64,000 nucleotides of DNA from Actinoplanes ianthinogenes (GTDB lineage: Bacteria > Actinomycetota > Actinomycetes > Mycobacteriales > Micromonosporaceae): positions 8,252,501 to 8,316,500 of the forward strand of contig NZ_AP023356.1 in the NCBI RefSeq assembly GCF_018324205.1. The letters run 5' to 3'. The notes beneath the pieces are model-generated. The model was not told the origin of the DNA. It was given only the letters and a program-made list of their open reading frames with translations, and did not search any database. Positions within the stretch are counted from its first letter, which is position 1. The number at the start of each line of letters is the position of its first letter. Below are positions 33,087 to 41,131 of this stretch, one piece after another. Both the position numbers and the translations under genes were made by a program.

Positions 33087-34327
33087 CGGACGTCGTCTGC
33101 GTCGACGTCGGGTCGACGTACACCAAAGCAGCCAAGATCGACCTCAGCGGCGCGCGACTGATCGAGCGGACCGAGGTGCCGACGACGTCCGGAACGGACG
33201 TCCTGGAGGGTCTGAACGCCGCCGTGGCGGCGGTCGGCGGCCAGGGTGCCCCGCTGTATGTCTGCTCGTCGGCGGGCGGCGGGCTGCGGCTCGCCGTGGT
33301 CGGGTACGAGAGCCTGGTCACCGCGGAGGCCGGGCACCGGGTCGGCCTGTCGGCCGGCGCGCAGGTGGTGCACGTCGCGGCCGGGCCGCTGACCGGTGCG
33401 GCGGTGACCGCGCTGCGCGCGGCCCGCCCGGACGTGATCCTGCTGGTCGGCGGCACCGACGGCGGCGACGGCGAGGTGCTGCTGCACAACGCCCGGCGGC
33501 TGGCCGCGCAACGCCTGCGGTTGCCGGTGGTGCTGGCCGGCAATGCTGACGTACGCCCGGACGCCGCGGCCGCCCTGACCGCCCGCGGCGTCCCGGTCAC
33601 CGTGACCGGCAACGTGCTGCCCCGCATCGGGGTGCTCGACCCGCTGCCCGCGCGCGCCGCCATCCGCGACGTCTTCCTGCGGCACGTGATCGGCGGCAAG
33701 CGCCTGTCCCGGGGCCCGCGGTTCGCCTCCCTGGTCCGGGCGGCCACCCCGGACGCGGTCCTGGCCGGCGTGGAGCTGCTCGCCGACCGTTCCGGCGCCG
33801 GTGTGCTCGTCGTCGACGTGGGCGGCGCGACGACGGATGTCTACTCGGCACTCGTGCCGGATGCGGAGGCCGAAACCGGTCCCCGCCGCGACGTGGCCGG
33901 CACCCTGTGGCGGTCACGGACGGTGGAGGGCGATCTCGGCGTGGCGGTCGGCGCCGATGGCACCCGGCAGGCCGCGATCGCGGAGAAGCTGCCGGAGCCG
34001 GTGACCGACCGGGAACTGGCCGCGACCGCCGCGATGATCGCGCTGCGCCGGCACGCCCGTGGGCACTCGCCCGGTCCCGGCCTACCCCGCACGGGTGGCC
34101 GCGACCTGCGCGACGTACGCCTCGTCGTGGGCTCCGGCGGGGTGCTGCGGCACGGTGGCGGCGATCACGTGCTCGGCGCGGTGCTGGCCGACACGGCCGG
34201 CGGCTGGGCCCTGCCGGACCGGGCCCGCTCCATCGTCGACAGCGAATATGTACTGGCGGCGGCGGGGTTGCTCGCCGTCGATCACCCGGACGCGGCGGCC
34301 GGGCTGATCGACACGCTGTGGCGGTGA
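33083..34327 (+). CDS. GlmL/MutL-like ASKHA protein (cobalamin mutase partner)
   Basis: 414-residue actin-like ATPase homologue: VVCVDVGSTYTKAAKIDLSG (phosphate 1), VILLVGGTDGGDGEVLLHNA and VLVVDVGGATTDVYSALVPD (phosphate 2), then LVVGSGGVLRHGGGDHVLGA. The family (glutamate mutase L, and open frames of lysine and ornithine aminomutase clusters) is often found beside B12-dependent mutases. A reactivation or chaperone role is the usual inference, not proven. It closes the operon; the GTG overlaps the kal stop by 4 bases. After it, no further pathway gene follows. Confidence 0.9.
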   Translation: MTDVVCVDVGSTYTKAAKIDLSGARLIERTEVPTTSGTDVLEGLNAAVAAVGGQGAPLYVCSSAGGGLRLAVVGYESLVTAEAGHRVGLSAGAQVVHVAAGPLTGAAVTALRAARPDVILLVGGTDGGDGEVLLHNARRLAAQRLRLPVVLAGNADVRPDAAAALTARGVPVTVTGNVLPRIGVLDPLPARAAIRDVFLRHVIGGKRLSRGPRFASLVRAATPDAVLAGVELLADRSGAGVLVVDVGGATTDVYSALVPDAEAETGPRRDVAGTLWRSRTVEGDLGVAVGADGTRQAAIAEKLPEPVTDRELAATAAMIALRRHARGHSPGPGLPRTGGRDLRDVRLVVGSGGVLRHGGGDHVLGAVLADTAGGWALPDRARSIVDSEYVLAAAGLLAVDHPDAAAGLIDTLWR

Positions 34328-34397
34328 CCGGCCCATCGACGGCGTGCGTTTTCGGACACGCCGATAAACGCGACACGCCGGAGAGGTGACCACCCGG

Positions 34398-34730
34398 TTG
34401 ACAGACCGCCCCCGTCCGGACGTACCGTCTTCAGGTCCTGTTTCACGGCATGCGACTGTGATCCGCTTCGTTCCTTCACTCACTGGCCCGCAGTCCTCGC
34501 AGGGGTCGCGCGTTCAGCCAGGTCCAGGGGGTGCAGGTGCGCGGGCGGCGCGGACCGGGTCGCGATCCGGGAGCCGGGTCGAGCCGATCCTGGCCAGTAG
34601 ACAACGGCACGGCGTGGGCAGCCAGTCCGCGGCGCGTCGGTCCGAAGGTCAGCGGGAGGCCCGTCAGGCACACCGGCCGGAACGGACAGAAGCACCCCGA
34701 GGGGCGCGGCCACTGGACGCCGCGCCCCTC
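34398..34730 (+). ncRNA. Candidate small non-coding RNA (promoter-to-terminator interval)
   Basis: TTGACA at 34398-34403 with possible -10 boxes 17-19 bases later, and a terminator-like stem of 12 bp (GAGGGGCGCGGC with its complement) at 34699-34710 / 34719-34730. The interval of about 270-330 bases has no plausible reading frame. This is weak evidence; it may equally be the leader of lnt, whose start lies 95 bases after the hairpin. Confidence 0.3.
34699..34730 (+). terminator. 12-bp perfect hairpin upstream of lnt
   Basis: Stem 34699-34710 / 34719-34730 with an 8-base loop and no U-tract. It would terminate transcription coming from the lysine operon or the candidate ncRNA. Confidence 0.6.
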
Positions 34731-34825
34731 CGTAACATCTCCCAGCCGATTCCCATCCGCTCGGTATCGTTTTGCGGCCGACTGCCCGGCGGGCCCGCGG
34801 CGGACCGGCAGGTAGCCTGCCTGGC

Positions 34826-36451
34826 GTGGAAATGACGATGCCGCCGCCCGACCTCGCGCAGCCGGATCCCGGCACCCCGCGCCCGGCCGGGCCGACACCG
34901 CTGCGGCTGCCGGTGGCGGCCGCCCTCGCGGTGGCCGCCGGTCTGGCACTGCTGCTGGCCCTGCCGCCCTACGACCTGTGGTGGCTCGCCCCGGCCGGCG
35001 TGGCGCTGCTGGCGGCGGCCGTGCACCGGCGGCGGCTGCGGGCCGGTTTCGGGCTCGGCCTGCTCACCGGCATCGTGCTGTTCTACCCCCTGCTGGAGTG
35101 GACCCGGATCGCGGCCGGCTGGCTGCCCTGGGCGCTGCTGTCCACCGCCGAGGCGGTGGTGCTCGGCCTGGCCGGTCTGGCCGCCGCCTGGCTGTCCCCG
35201 CTGATCGACCGGTGGCGGGCGCTGTGGCCGCTGCTGACCGGCCTGCTCTGGGTGGCCGACGAGGCGGTGCGCGACCGGGCGCCGTTCGGCGGGTTCCCGT
35301 GGGGCCGGCTGGCCTTCAGCCAGGGTGACGCGCCCGCGCTGCGGCTCGCCGCCTGGGGTGGCGCGCCCCTGGTCACCTTCGCGGTCGCGGCTGCCGGTGG
35401 CGCCCTGGTGGCGCTCGCCTGGCGCCGGTGGGACCGGAGCGCGCTGCTGCCGGCCGCCGGGTTCGCCGTCACGGCCGGGGTGCTGATCGGCGCGCCGGCC
35501 GCGGTGCCGTTGTCGGCGCCGTCCGGCCCGGCATACACCGTCGCCATCGTCCAGGGCAACGTGCCGCGGCTCGGCCTGGACTTCAACGCGCAGCGCCGGG
35601 CGGTGCTGGACAACCACGTGACCGCCACCCGGCAGCTGGCCGCCGACGTGGCCGCCGGCAAGCAGCCGAAACCCGATCTGGTGGTGTGGCCGGAGAACTC
35701 CAGCGACATCGACCCGCTGCGCAACGCCGACGCCGCCCAGGAGATCTCCGACGCGGCCCGCACCATCGGGGTGCCGATCCTGGTCGGCACGGTGCTGCGC
35801 ACCGACAAGCCGGGCGACATCAAGAACGCCGGGCTGCTCTGGATGCCGGTCACCGGCCCGGACCTGGCGCAGACCTACGTCAAGCAGCACCCGGTCCCGT
35901 TCGCCGAGTACATGCCGCTGCGCTCGGTCGCCCGGCTGGTCAGCGACAAGGTGGACCTGGTCAGGAACATGCTGGCCGGGGACCACGCCGGGGTGATCGA
36001 CACCGGCCCGCTCACCCTGGGCGACGTGATCTGCTTCGAGGTGGCGTACGACGGGATCGTCCGCGACACCGTGCGGCAGGGCGCCCAGATCCTGGCGGTG
36101 CAGACCAACAACGCCACCTTCGACGAGGGGGAGGCCCGCCAGCAGCTGGCCATGGTCCGGCTGCGCGCGGTCGAGCACGGCCGCGACTCGCTGATGGTCT
36201 CCACCGTCGGCATATCGGCCTTCGTCGATACGGCGGGTGGGGTGCATGGTGCCACGGCGTTCAACACCGCGAAAGTGGTAACCCATAGGATGGCCGTGAG
36301 CGGTTCGCGTACGCTGGCGACCCGTTCGGGCATCTGGCCCGAAACCATCGCGGTCGGGTTGGCCGTGATCGCACTGGCCGGCGCGCTTCCGCTGCGTCGC
36401 CGGCGCAAGACCGACCGCACTGACGACGAAGACAGCACGGAGGAACGGTGA
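34826..36451 (+). CDS. lnt: Apolipoprotein N-acyltransferase
   Basis: Membrane enzyme that adds the third acyl chain to lipoproteins. The N-half has several hydrophobic helices (PLRLPVAAALAVAAGLALLL onward). The C-half is a nitrilase domain with the catalytic triad: a Glu in FAEYMPLRSV (also an acidic residue in VVWPENSSDIDP), the Lys in QTYVKQHPVPF and the Cys in GDVICFEVAYDG. The last part is a single helix and a basic tail. It overlaps ppm1 by 4 bases. In Mycobacterium these two activities form one Ppm1 protein or adjacent genes, so the pair belongs to lipoprotein and mannolipid assembly. The GTG at 34826 or ATG 34832 may start it. Confidence 0.93.
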   Translation: MEMTMPPPDLAQPDPGTPRPAGPTPLRLPVAAALAVAAGLALLLALPPYDLWWLAPAGVALLAAAVHRRRLRAGFGLGLLTGIVLFYPLLEWTRIAAGWLPWALLSTAEAVVLGLAGLAAAWLSPLIDRWRALWPLLTGLLWVADEAVRDRAPFGGFPWGRLAFSQGDAPALRLAAWGGAPLVTFAVAAAGGALVALAWRRWDRSALLPAAGFAVTAGVLIGAPAAVPLSAPSGPAYTVAIVQGNVPRLGLDFNAQRRAVLDNHVTATRQLAADVAAGKQPKPDLVVWPENSSDIDPLRNADAAQEISDAARTIGVPILVGTVLRTDKPGDIKNAGLLWMPVTGPDLAQTYVKQHPVPFAEYMPLRSVARLVSDKVDLVRNMLAGDHAGVIDTGPLTLGDVICFEVAYDGIVRDTVRQGAQILAVQTNNATFDEGEARQQLAMVRLRAVEHGRDSLMVSTVGISAFVDTAGGVHGATAFNTAKVVTHRMAVSGSRTLATRSGIWPETIAVGLAVIALAGALPLRRRRKTDRTDDEDSTEER

Positions 36452-37239
36452 GCGAGGCCGAAGGCTACCCGGGAGTGGGACGGGTCCTCGTGATCATTCC
36501 CACGTACAACGAGGCGGACAACGTCCGCCTGATCACCGGGCGGGTCCGCAAGGCGGTGCCGGAGGTCGACATCCTCGTCGCCGACGACAACTCGCCGGAC
36601 GGCACCGGTGACATCGCCGACGAGCTGGCGCTCGCCGACGACCACATCTTCGTGCTGCACCGGGCCGGCAAGGAGGGGCTCGGCGCGGCGTACAAAGCCG
36701 GTTTCGCCTGGGCCAAGGACAAGGGATACGACGCCGTCGTCGAGATGGACGCGGACGGCTCGCACGCCCCCGAGGAGCTGTCGCAGCTGCTCGACGCGCT
36801 GGCCGGCGCGGACGCGGTGCTCGGCACCCGGTACATCCCCGGCGGCAGCGTGCACAACTGGCCGATGCACCGGCTGCTGCTCTCGCGCGGGGGCAACATC
36901 TACATCCGGATGGCCCTGGGCATGCCGTTCAAGGACGCCACCGGTGGCTACCGGGCATACCGGATGACCGTGCTGGACGCCATCGACGTGCCGAGCGTCG
37001 CCTCGACCGGATACTCGTTCCAGGTCGAGCTGGCCTGGCGGGCGTTCCGCGGCGGGTTCCGGGTCGTCGAGGTGCCGATCACGTTCACCGAGCGCGAACA
37101 CGGCGTCAGCAAGATGAGCGGCAACATCTTCAAGGAACAGCTGCTCAGGGTCACCCTGTGGGGCGCGCAGGCCCGCAAGGAGAGCCTGCTGAACGTGCTC
37201 GGCCGCAAGCCCAAGCAGGAGCAGCAGACCTGGCCGTGA
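36448..37239 (+). CDS. ppm1: Polyprenol monophosphomannose synthase
   Basis: GT2 glycosyltransferase that moves mannose from GDP-mannose to polyprenyl phosphate, the donor for lipoglycan and protein mannosylation. The GT-A motifs are RVLVIIPTYNEADNVRL, VADDNSPDGTGDIADEL and VVEMDADGSHAPEELSQLL, where DADGS is the metal-binding site. VLGTRYIPGGSVHNWPMH, FKDATGGYRAYRM and EREHGVSKMSGNI complete the family signature. It has no membrane segment, so it probably works with Lnt (the partner gene upstream) in the membrane. The GTG start overlaps the lnt stop by 4 bases. Confidence 0.96.
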   Translation: MSEAEGYPGVGRVLVIIPTYNEADNVRLITGRVRKAVPEVDILVADDNSPDGTGDIADELALADDHIFVLHRAGKEGLGAAYKAGFAWAKDKGYDAVVEMDADGSHAPEELSQLLDALAGADAVLGTRYIPGGSVHNWPMHRLLLSRGGNIYIRMALGMPFKDATGGYRAYRMTVLDAIDVPSVASTGYSFQVELAWRAFRGGFRVVEVPITFTEREHGVSKMSGNIFKEQLLRVTLWGAQARKESLLNVLGRKPKQEQQTWP

Positions 37240-37309
37240 CGGCGCACTCAGCCAGGTCGCAGGATCCGGTGTCATGCTGGAGAGGTACGCATGACACCGG
37301 AGGACTCTG

Positions 37310-37831
37310 ATGCGCCGTAACCGGCTGGCCTATCTCCCCTTCGCCTTCCCGCTGCTCGCGCTCGCCGAGGTCGCGGCGTTCCTCGCGGTGGCCCACCTGA
37401 TCGGCGGCGGCTGGGCGTTCCTGCTGCTGGCCGCGGTCACCCTGAGCGGGTTCGCGCTGCTGCGCCGCGAGGGCATCCGCGGCTGGCGGTCCTTCCAGCA
37501 GGCCGCGGCCTCCGGCCGCCCACCCGGCCCCGAGGTGGCCCATTCGCTGGTCGGCCTCGGCGGCGCGCTGCTGCTGGCGCTGCCCGGCTTCGTGACCGGG
37601 GTGGTGGGTCTGGTGCTGCTGGTGCCGCCGGGCCGGATCCTGGGCCGCCGCGCGGTGGAGCGGTTCGCCGAGCGGCGCCTCGGTGGCGCGGCCGCCGGCG
37701 ACCTGTTCGGCCCGCGCAGGGTCCGCGTCCGGGTCGACGACCCGACGGTGGTCGACTCCTCCGTCATCGACGACGTCCCGCCGGCGCCGCGCCAGCCGGC
37801 CGCCGCCATCGAGGGCGAAATCGTCCGCTGA
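37310..37831 (+). CDS. fxsA: FxsA-family membrane protein
   Basis: Small integral membrane protein, 173 residues, with three hydrophobic segments: LAYLPFAFPLLALAEVAAFL, WAFLLLAAVTLSGFALL and GGALLLALPGFVTGVVGLVL. The FxsA core LPGFVTGVVGLVLLVPPGR is clear, and the polar tail ends EGEIVR. In E. coli FxsA eases phage T7 exclusion by F plasmid protein PifA; the cellular role in actinomycetes is unknown. It follows ppm1 by 70 bases and is terminated by the hairpin before rbpA. Confidence 0.9.
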   Translation: MRRNRLAYLPFAFPLLALAEVAAFLAVAHLIGGGWAFLLLAAVTLSGFALLRREGIRGWRSFQQAAASGRPPGPEVAHSLVGLGGALLLALPGFVTGVVGLVLLVPPGRILGRRAVERFAERRLGGAAAGDLFGPRRVRVRVDDPTVVDSSVIDDVPPAPRQPAAAIEGEIVR

Positions 37832-37865
37832 TCCGGTCGCCGGCCGCGCCCCGGCTGTGACACAC

Positions 37866-37899
37866 GAGAAGGGCCGTCCCGGACGGGACGGCCCTTCTC
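37866..37899. terminator. Bidirectional terminator between fxsA and rbpA
   Basis: A perfect 15-bp stem (GAGAAGGGCCGTCCC with its complement) and 4-base loop lie between the convergent stops of fxsA and rbpA. Confidence 0.9.
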
Positions 37900-37918
37900 G
37901 TCGTGTCGTTCGCTGCGG

Positions 37919-38257
37919 TCAGCGGCCCCGGCGGGTCCGCACCTCCTGCAGCCGCTCGTTGAGGATGTCCTCCAGCTCGGCGATCGAACGCCGCTCCAGC
38001 AGCATGTCCCAGTGGGTGCGCGGCGGCTTCGCCTTCTTCTGCTCCGGCTCGCTGCCGTCGACCAGCCGGGCCACGCTGCCGTCGAACTTGCACTCCCAGG
38101 TGGTGGGCACCTCGGCGTCGACGGCGAACGGAACCTCGAACTGGTGACCCTTGACGCACAGGTACTCACGGGTCTGTCGGGGCGCCAGCTCGGTGTTACG
38201 GTCGGACTCGTAGCTGACTGCGCCAAGACGGCTGCCGCGCAGCATGCGTTCGCCCAT
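37919..38257 (-). CDS. rbpA: RNA polymerase-binding protein RbpA
   Basis: Actinobacterial RNA polymerase subunit that binds the housekeeping sigma factor and stabilises the open complex. The 112 residues show the N-terminal tail MGERMLRGSRLGAVSYESDR, the core with zinc-site remnants LCVKGHQFEVPFAVDAEVP and TWECKFDGSVA, the basic linker and the sigma-binding end THWDMLLERRSIAELEDILN. Ribosome binding site GAGGGGAAG precedes the ATG. A SigR-type promoter lies 42-67 bases upstream, as known for Streptomyces rbpA, which belongs to the disulphide-stress regulon. Confidence 0.97.
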   Translation of the reverse strand: MGERMLRGSRLGAVSYESDRNTELAPRQTREYLCVKGHQFEVPFAVDAEVPTTWECKFDGSVARLVDGSEPEQKKAKPPRTHWDMLLERRSIAELEDILNERLQEVRTRRGR

Positions 38258-38298
38258 GATCGGCTTCCCCTCGCTCGTGGTGCTGCTCTCGTTGGTGT

Positions 38299-38324
38299 AA
38301 CGAAAGGGGCGGCCGCCGGATTCC
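38299..38324 (-). promoter_or_regulatory. SigR-type promoter of rbpA (GGAAT-N18-GTT)
   Basis: On the minus strand GGAAT (38324-38320) and GTT (38301-38299) are separated by exactly 18 bases, matching the oxidative/disulphide-stress sigma factor SigR/SigH consensus GGAAT-N18-GTT. The transcript would begin about 30 bases before the rbpA ATG. Confidence 0.75.
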
Positions 38325-38419
38325 TGCGCCCGCCGAGTATCTATCGGTCTTTTACCCGCCCGGTAAAGGCGTTGTAACGCTACGAGCGTAACCGGCCAGC
38401 GACCATACCCCGTAATTTG

Positions 38420-38459
38420 AACGCTCGTGAAGTGGACCTTGGTCCAGTTTACGAGCGTT
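38420..38459. terminator. 40-bp near-perfect palindrome after the coiled-coil gene
   Basis: AACGCTCGT ... ACGAGCGTT (9 bp perfect) enclose TGGACC-TT-GGTCCA. Few mismatches separate the two arms. It lies between the stop of the 38532 gene and the rbpA promoter. It may terminate the upstream transcript or serve as an operator; a related ACGAGCGT occurs at about 38380-38387. Confidence 0.55.
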
Positions 38460-38531
38460 TGACCCGTCTGCGGGTGGTGCGATGTCGGTCACTCGGACGG
38501 TCACCGCCCATCGCTCCACGCTTGACGGTGA

Positions 38532-39695
38532 TCACGTGGTAGCGGACCGCAACTCCGGTGATGTGGCCTGCGCCGGTGCCGCAGCCGGCCGGCTCGACCC
38601 GAGCGTGGCCAGCGCCGAGGCGAGGTCACTCACCTGCCCGGTGAGCTGGGCCACGCGCTGGTGCGCGGCGTCCGCGTCGGCCCGCGCCGCCGCCAGCCGC
38701 CGCTCCACGTCAGCCCGCTCGTCGCCGGCCCGCGCCAGGTCCTTCCGGACCCGATCGAGATCCGCCACGGCACGCCGCAGCGCGTCCCGGTCCGCCGCCA
38801 CCGCGGCGAGCTCCTCGCGCACCGAGGCCACCTCGGCGGCGGAGCGCTCCGCCCGCGCCGCGGCCTCGGCGGCGGCCGTCTCGGCATCCCGCGCGCGGTG
38901 GTCCGCCCGCTCGGCCGCCTCGCGCAGCTTCCCGGCCTCCGCACGGGCCGCCGCAAGCGACTCCTCGGCGCGGTCGGCCGCCTGCTCCGCCGTCTGCCGG
39001 AACTCGTTGTGCTCGCGCAACGCCGCGGCCAGCTCGCGTTCCGCGCCGTCGCGCTGCCCCTTGGTCTCCTGCAACTCGCGCCGCGTCACGGACAGCTCGT
39101 CGGCCGCCGCGTCCCGCTCCGCCTCGGCCCGCTCGCGCAGCGCCACCGCGGCCGTAGCGGCCCGCACCGCCTCGTCCCGCGCCTCGACCGCGGCCTGCTC
39201 CCGCTTGCCGGCCTCCTCCGCGGCCCGCTCCGCCTCGGTCGCCCGCTGCCGCGCCTCGTCCCGCTCCGCGGTCGCCGCCGCCGCGATCTGCTGAGCCGCC
39301 GCCGTCGCGGTCGCCGCCTGCTCGGCGTCGCGCCGCGCGTCGTCCCGCTCGCCGTGCGCGGCCGCCACCGCCCGCGAAGTCTCCGCCCGCACCTCGGCGA
39401 CCTGCCGCTCGACCCCGGCCGGCGACATCTCCGAGTGCAGCGCCTCGGTCAGCGTGCCGACCATCTGGTCGAGGCGGTCCACCACCTCCCAGGCCCGCGC
39501 CACCGAACCGGCCAGCCCGGGCGAGGAGCGATGCCGCATCCGCACGTTGCGGGAGGCACGCTGGCACTCGCCGTCGTTGTCCCGGCAGTAACGGAACGGC
39601 CGTCCGGCGGAGGCCCGCTGCGGCACGGGCCGCCCGCAGTGGGCACAGGGTCGAGTCTCGGTCGCGTCGATGGCGTCCTGGTCCTGCGTCGTCAT
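38532..39695 (-). CDS. Long coiled-coil protein with N-terminal zinc-ribbon-like motif
   Basis: 387 residues from the ATG at 39695. The first 60 contain CAHCGRPVPQRASAG and later YCRDNDGECQ, a Cys-rich motif that could bind zinc. Residues from about 80 to 360 are almost pure Ala/Glu/Arg heptad repeats, predicted as a long coiled coil. The family resembles KfrA-like or other DNA-associated coiled-coil proteins of actinomycetes, but I cannot name it. The ATG was preferred over an extension to 39767, since that would extend into the repeat-bearing intergenic zone. It is convergent with nothing: rbpA lies downstream on the same strand. Confidence 0.82.
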   Translation of the reverse strand: MTTQDQDAIDATETRPCAHCGRPVPQRASAGRPFRYCRDNDGECQRASRNVRMRHRSSPGLAGSVARAWEVVDRLDQMVGTLTEALHSEMSPAGVERQVAEVRAETSRAVAAAHGERDDARRDAEQAATATAAAQQIAAAATAERDEARQRATEAERAAEEAGKREQAAVEARDEAVRAATAAVALRERAEAERDAAADELSVTRRELQETKGQRDGAERELAAALREHNEFRQTAEQAADRAEESLAAARAEAGKLREAAERADHRARDAETAAAEAAARAERSAAEVASVREELAAVAADRDALRRAVADLDRVRKDLARAGDERADVERRLAAARADADAAHQRVAQLTGQVSDLASALATLGSSRPAAAPAQATSPELRSATT

Positions 39696-40243
39696 AGCAG
39701 CACCCACCCTAGGCGGCGGGAGGATCTTCCTGATGTCACCACACCGATGCCGTCGCGGGGGAACCATCCTCGCTGCCGCGACGTCGCCCTTGGGGTGTCC
39801 GCATCATTTTCCGGTACGACTCGGAGTCCCGTGGCTGTCGGCTCGCGAGGCCGTGGCCGCTCCGGATCGCCACGCGGGTCGTGCGGGTCCGCGGGTGGTC
39901 CGGGTTCGTTCGACGGCTCGTGAGGCCGCCGCGAGGTCGCGGCCGCGCCGGATCGCCGGGTGGCCTCTGCATGGGCGTGGTTCGTTCGGCGGCCTGTGGG
40001 CCGCCGCGAGTCGCGGCCGCTTCGGGTCGCCGGGTGGCCTCGGGATGGTGGTTCGTTCGGCGGACCGTGGGTCGCCGCGGGTCGCGGCCGCTTCGGATCG
40101 CCGGGCGCGACGGTGGGTGGTCGTGGCCCGAGGGCCAGCGGGAGCCCGCGGTCGTTCCGGATCGTCGGGCGAATCCCGGCCGGGACCGGCGCGCTGTTTA
40201 TTGCAGGTCGCGGCGGGCGCGGCACGGGTAGTGTCCCGGGACT
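39696..40243. other. 548-bp intergenic region with a degenerate tandem repeat
   Basis: No gene recognised. Positions from about 39846 to 40140 form four degenerate copies of a 70-73 bp unit (listed separately). The remaining ends show no motif beyond a possible -10 box TAGTGT about 9 bases before the GTG at 40244. Confidence 0.6.
39846..40140. repeat. Degenerate tandem repeat, unit about 70-73 bp, four copies
   Basis: Copies share GTCGCGGCCGCTTCGGATCG-like text, the trailing CGCCGGGTGGCCTC and GTTCGTTCGGCGG. Units differ in length by small indels, so borders are approximate. Confidence 0.75.
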
Positions 40244-41131
40244 GTGCCCGAACCCTTCCGGTGGGACCTGATCCGGCCCGACGAGCTCGGGTCGCTGCTC
40301 GACGGCACCGAGCCGCCCGGCCTGTGGTTCCTCGACGAGCTGGTCACCTGCGCCGGCAAGGTGCTGGCCCGCAGCGGCGGCGGGGACCTGGTCTTCGTCG
40401 GGCGGTCGCTGGACTCGATGTTCGACCTGCTCGGCGGGGCTCTGCACGGAATCGGGGAGCAGCGGCTGGATCGGCTGCCGCTGTCGTTCTCCCGGGCCGG
40501 CCGGCGGGTGACCAGGCGGCGCTGGGAGCGCCGGCCGTTGACGGCCGCCCAGCGCGACGAGGCGCGACGGATGCTCGCCGACGCCGGCGTGACGCCGTAC
40601 ACGCTGGCGCGCCGCTCCCGGCCGGTGGCCTTCGTCGACGTGGTCAGCGACGGTGGGACGTTCACCGACGTGTACACGCTGCTCACCGACTGGATCCGGG
40701 GAGAGCGGGAGACGTGGCCGGCGATCCGGCGCAAGCTGCGCTTCGTCGGCGTGACCGTGCGGGCACCGACCAGCCCCAAGACCTGGCGATGGGCGCGCCA
40801 CCAGCGGTGGACCGCGGAACTCCCGGCGAGGTCCGTGCTGAGCGTGTCACTCGGCAGGCCGGTGTGGTCGTATTTCGGGAACGAGCAGACGAAGCTGACC
40901 CGGTCGCTGGGGCCGGACTGGTGGCTCGCCGAGGCGGACGGGCCGGGGCGGGAGGACCTGACCCGGCAGGCGCTGGCCGAGGCGGTGGCACTGGTCGCGT
41001 ACGGTCGCAGCCGTGCCGGACGGCAGGCCCTGGCCCGGGCCGTCGGGCGCGAACCCGATCTCGCGCAGCCCTGGCTGCGCACCCTGGTCACCGAGCTGAA
41101 CGCCGCCGCAGGTGGGCGGCGTTCCAGCTGA
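40244..41131 (+). CDS. Phosphoribosyltransferase-like protein, function unknown
   Basis: 295 residues. The early part, GGDLVFVGRSLDSMFDLLGG, and later VAFVDVVSDGGTFTDVYTLL resemble the nucleotide/phosphoribosyl-binding loops of the PRTase fold, and a central RRPLTAAQRDEARRMLADAG helix pair is present. The late region WSYFGNEQTKLTRSLGPDWW is recognisable in homologous actinobacterial proteins of unknown function. There is no direct match to a characterised enzyme. It is convergent with, and overlaps by 44 bases, the phosphotransferase gene. The whole 40.2-47.8 kb block is otherwise rich in unusual genes. Confidence 0.6.
   Translation: MPEPFRWDLIRPDELGSLLDGTEPPGLWFLDELVTCAGKVLARSGGGDLVFVGRSLDSMFDLLGGALHGIGEQRLDRLPLSFSRAGRRVTRRRWERRPLTAAQRDEARRMLADAGVTPYTLARRSRPVAFVDVVSDGGTFTDVYTLLTDWIRGERETWPAIRRKLRFVGVTVRAPTSPKTWRWARHQRWTAELPARSVLSVSLGRPVWSYFGNEQTKLTRSLGPDWWLAEADGPGREDLTRQALAEAVALVAYGRSRAGRQALARAVGREPDLAQPWLRTLVTELNAAAGGRRSS

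Larger units (their letters stand above)
34328..34825. other. 498-bp intergenic region between the lysine operon and lnt
   Basis: No convincing gene; the open frames here are GC-rich shadows. It holds a TTGACA at 34398, a promoter-like sequence TACCGT at about 34423-34428, and a perfect 12-bp hairpin at 34699-34730. These could bound a short non-coding transcript (listed separately) or be the lnt leader. Confidence 0.55.

Noticed and set aside
34386..34835. 149-residue frame before lnt
   Set aside because: Crosses the terminator-like hairpin and has no family or start signal.
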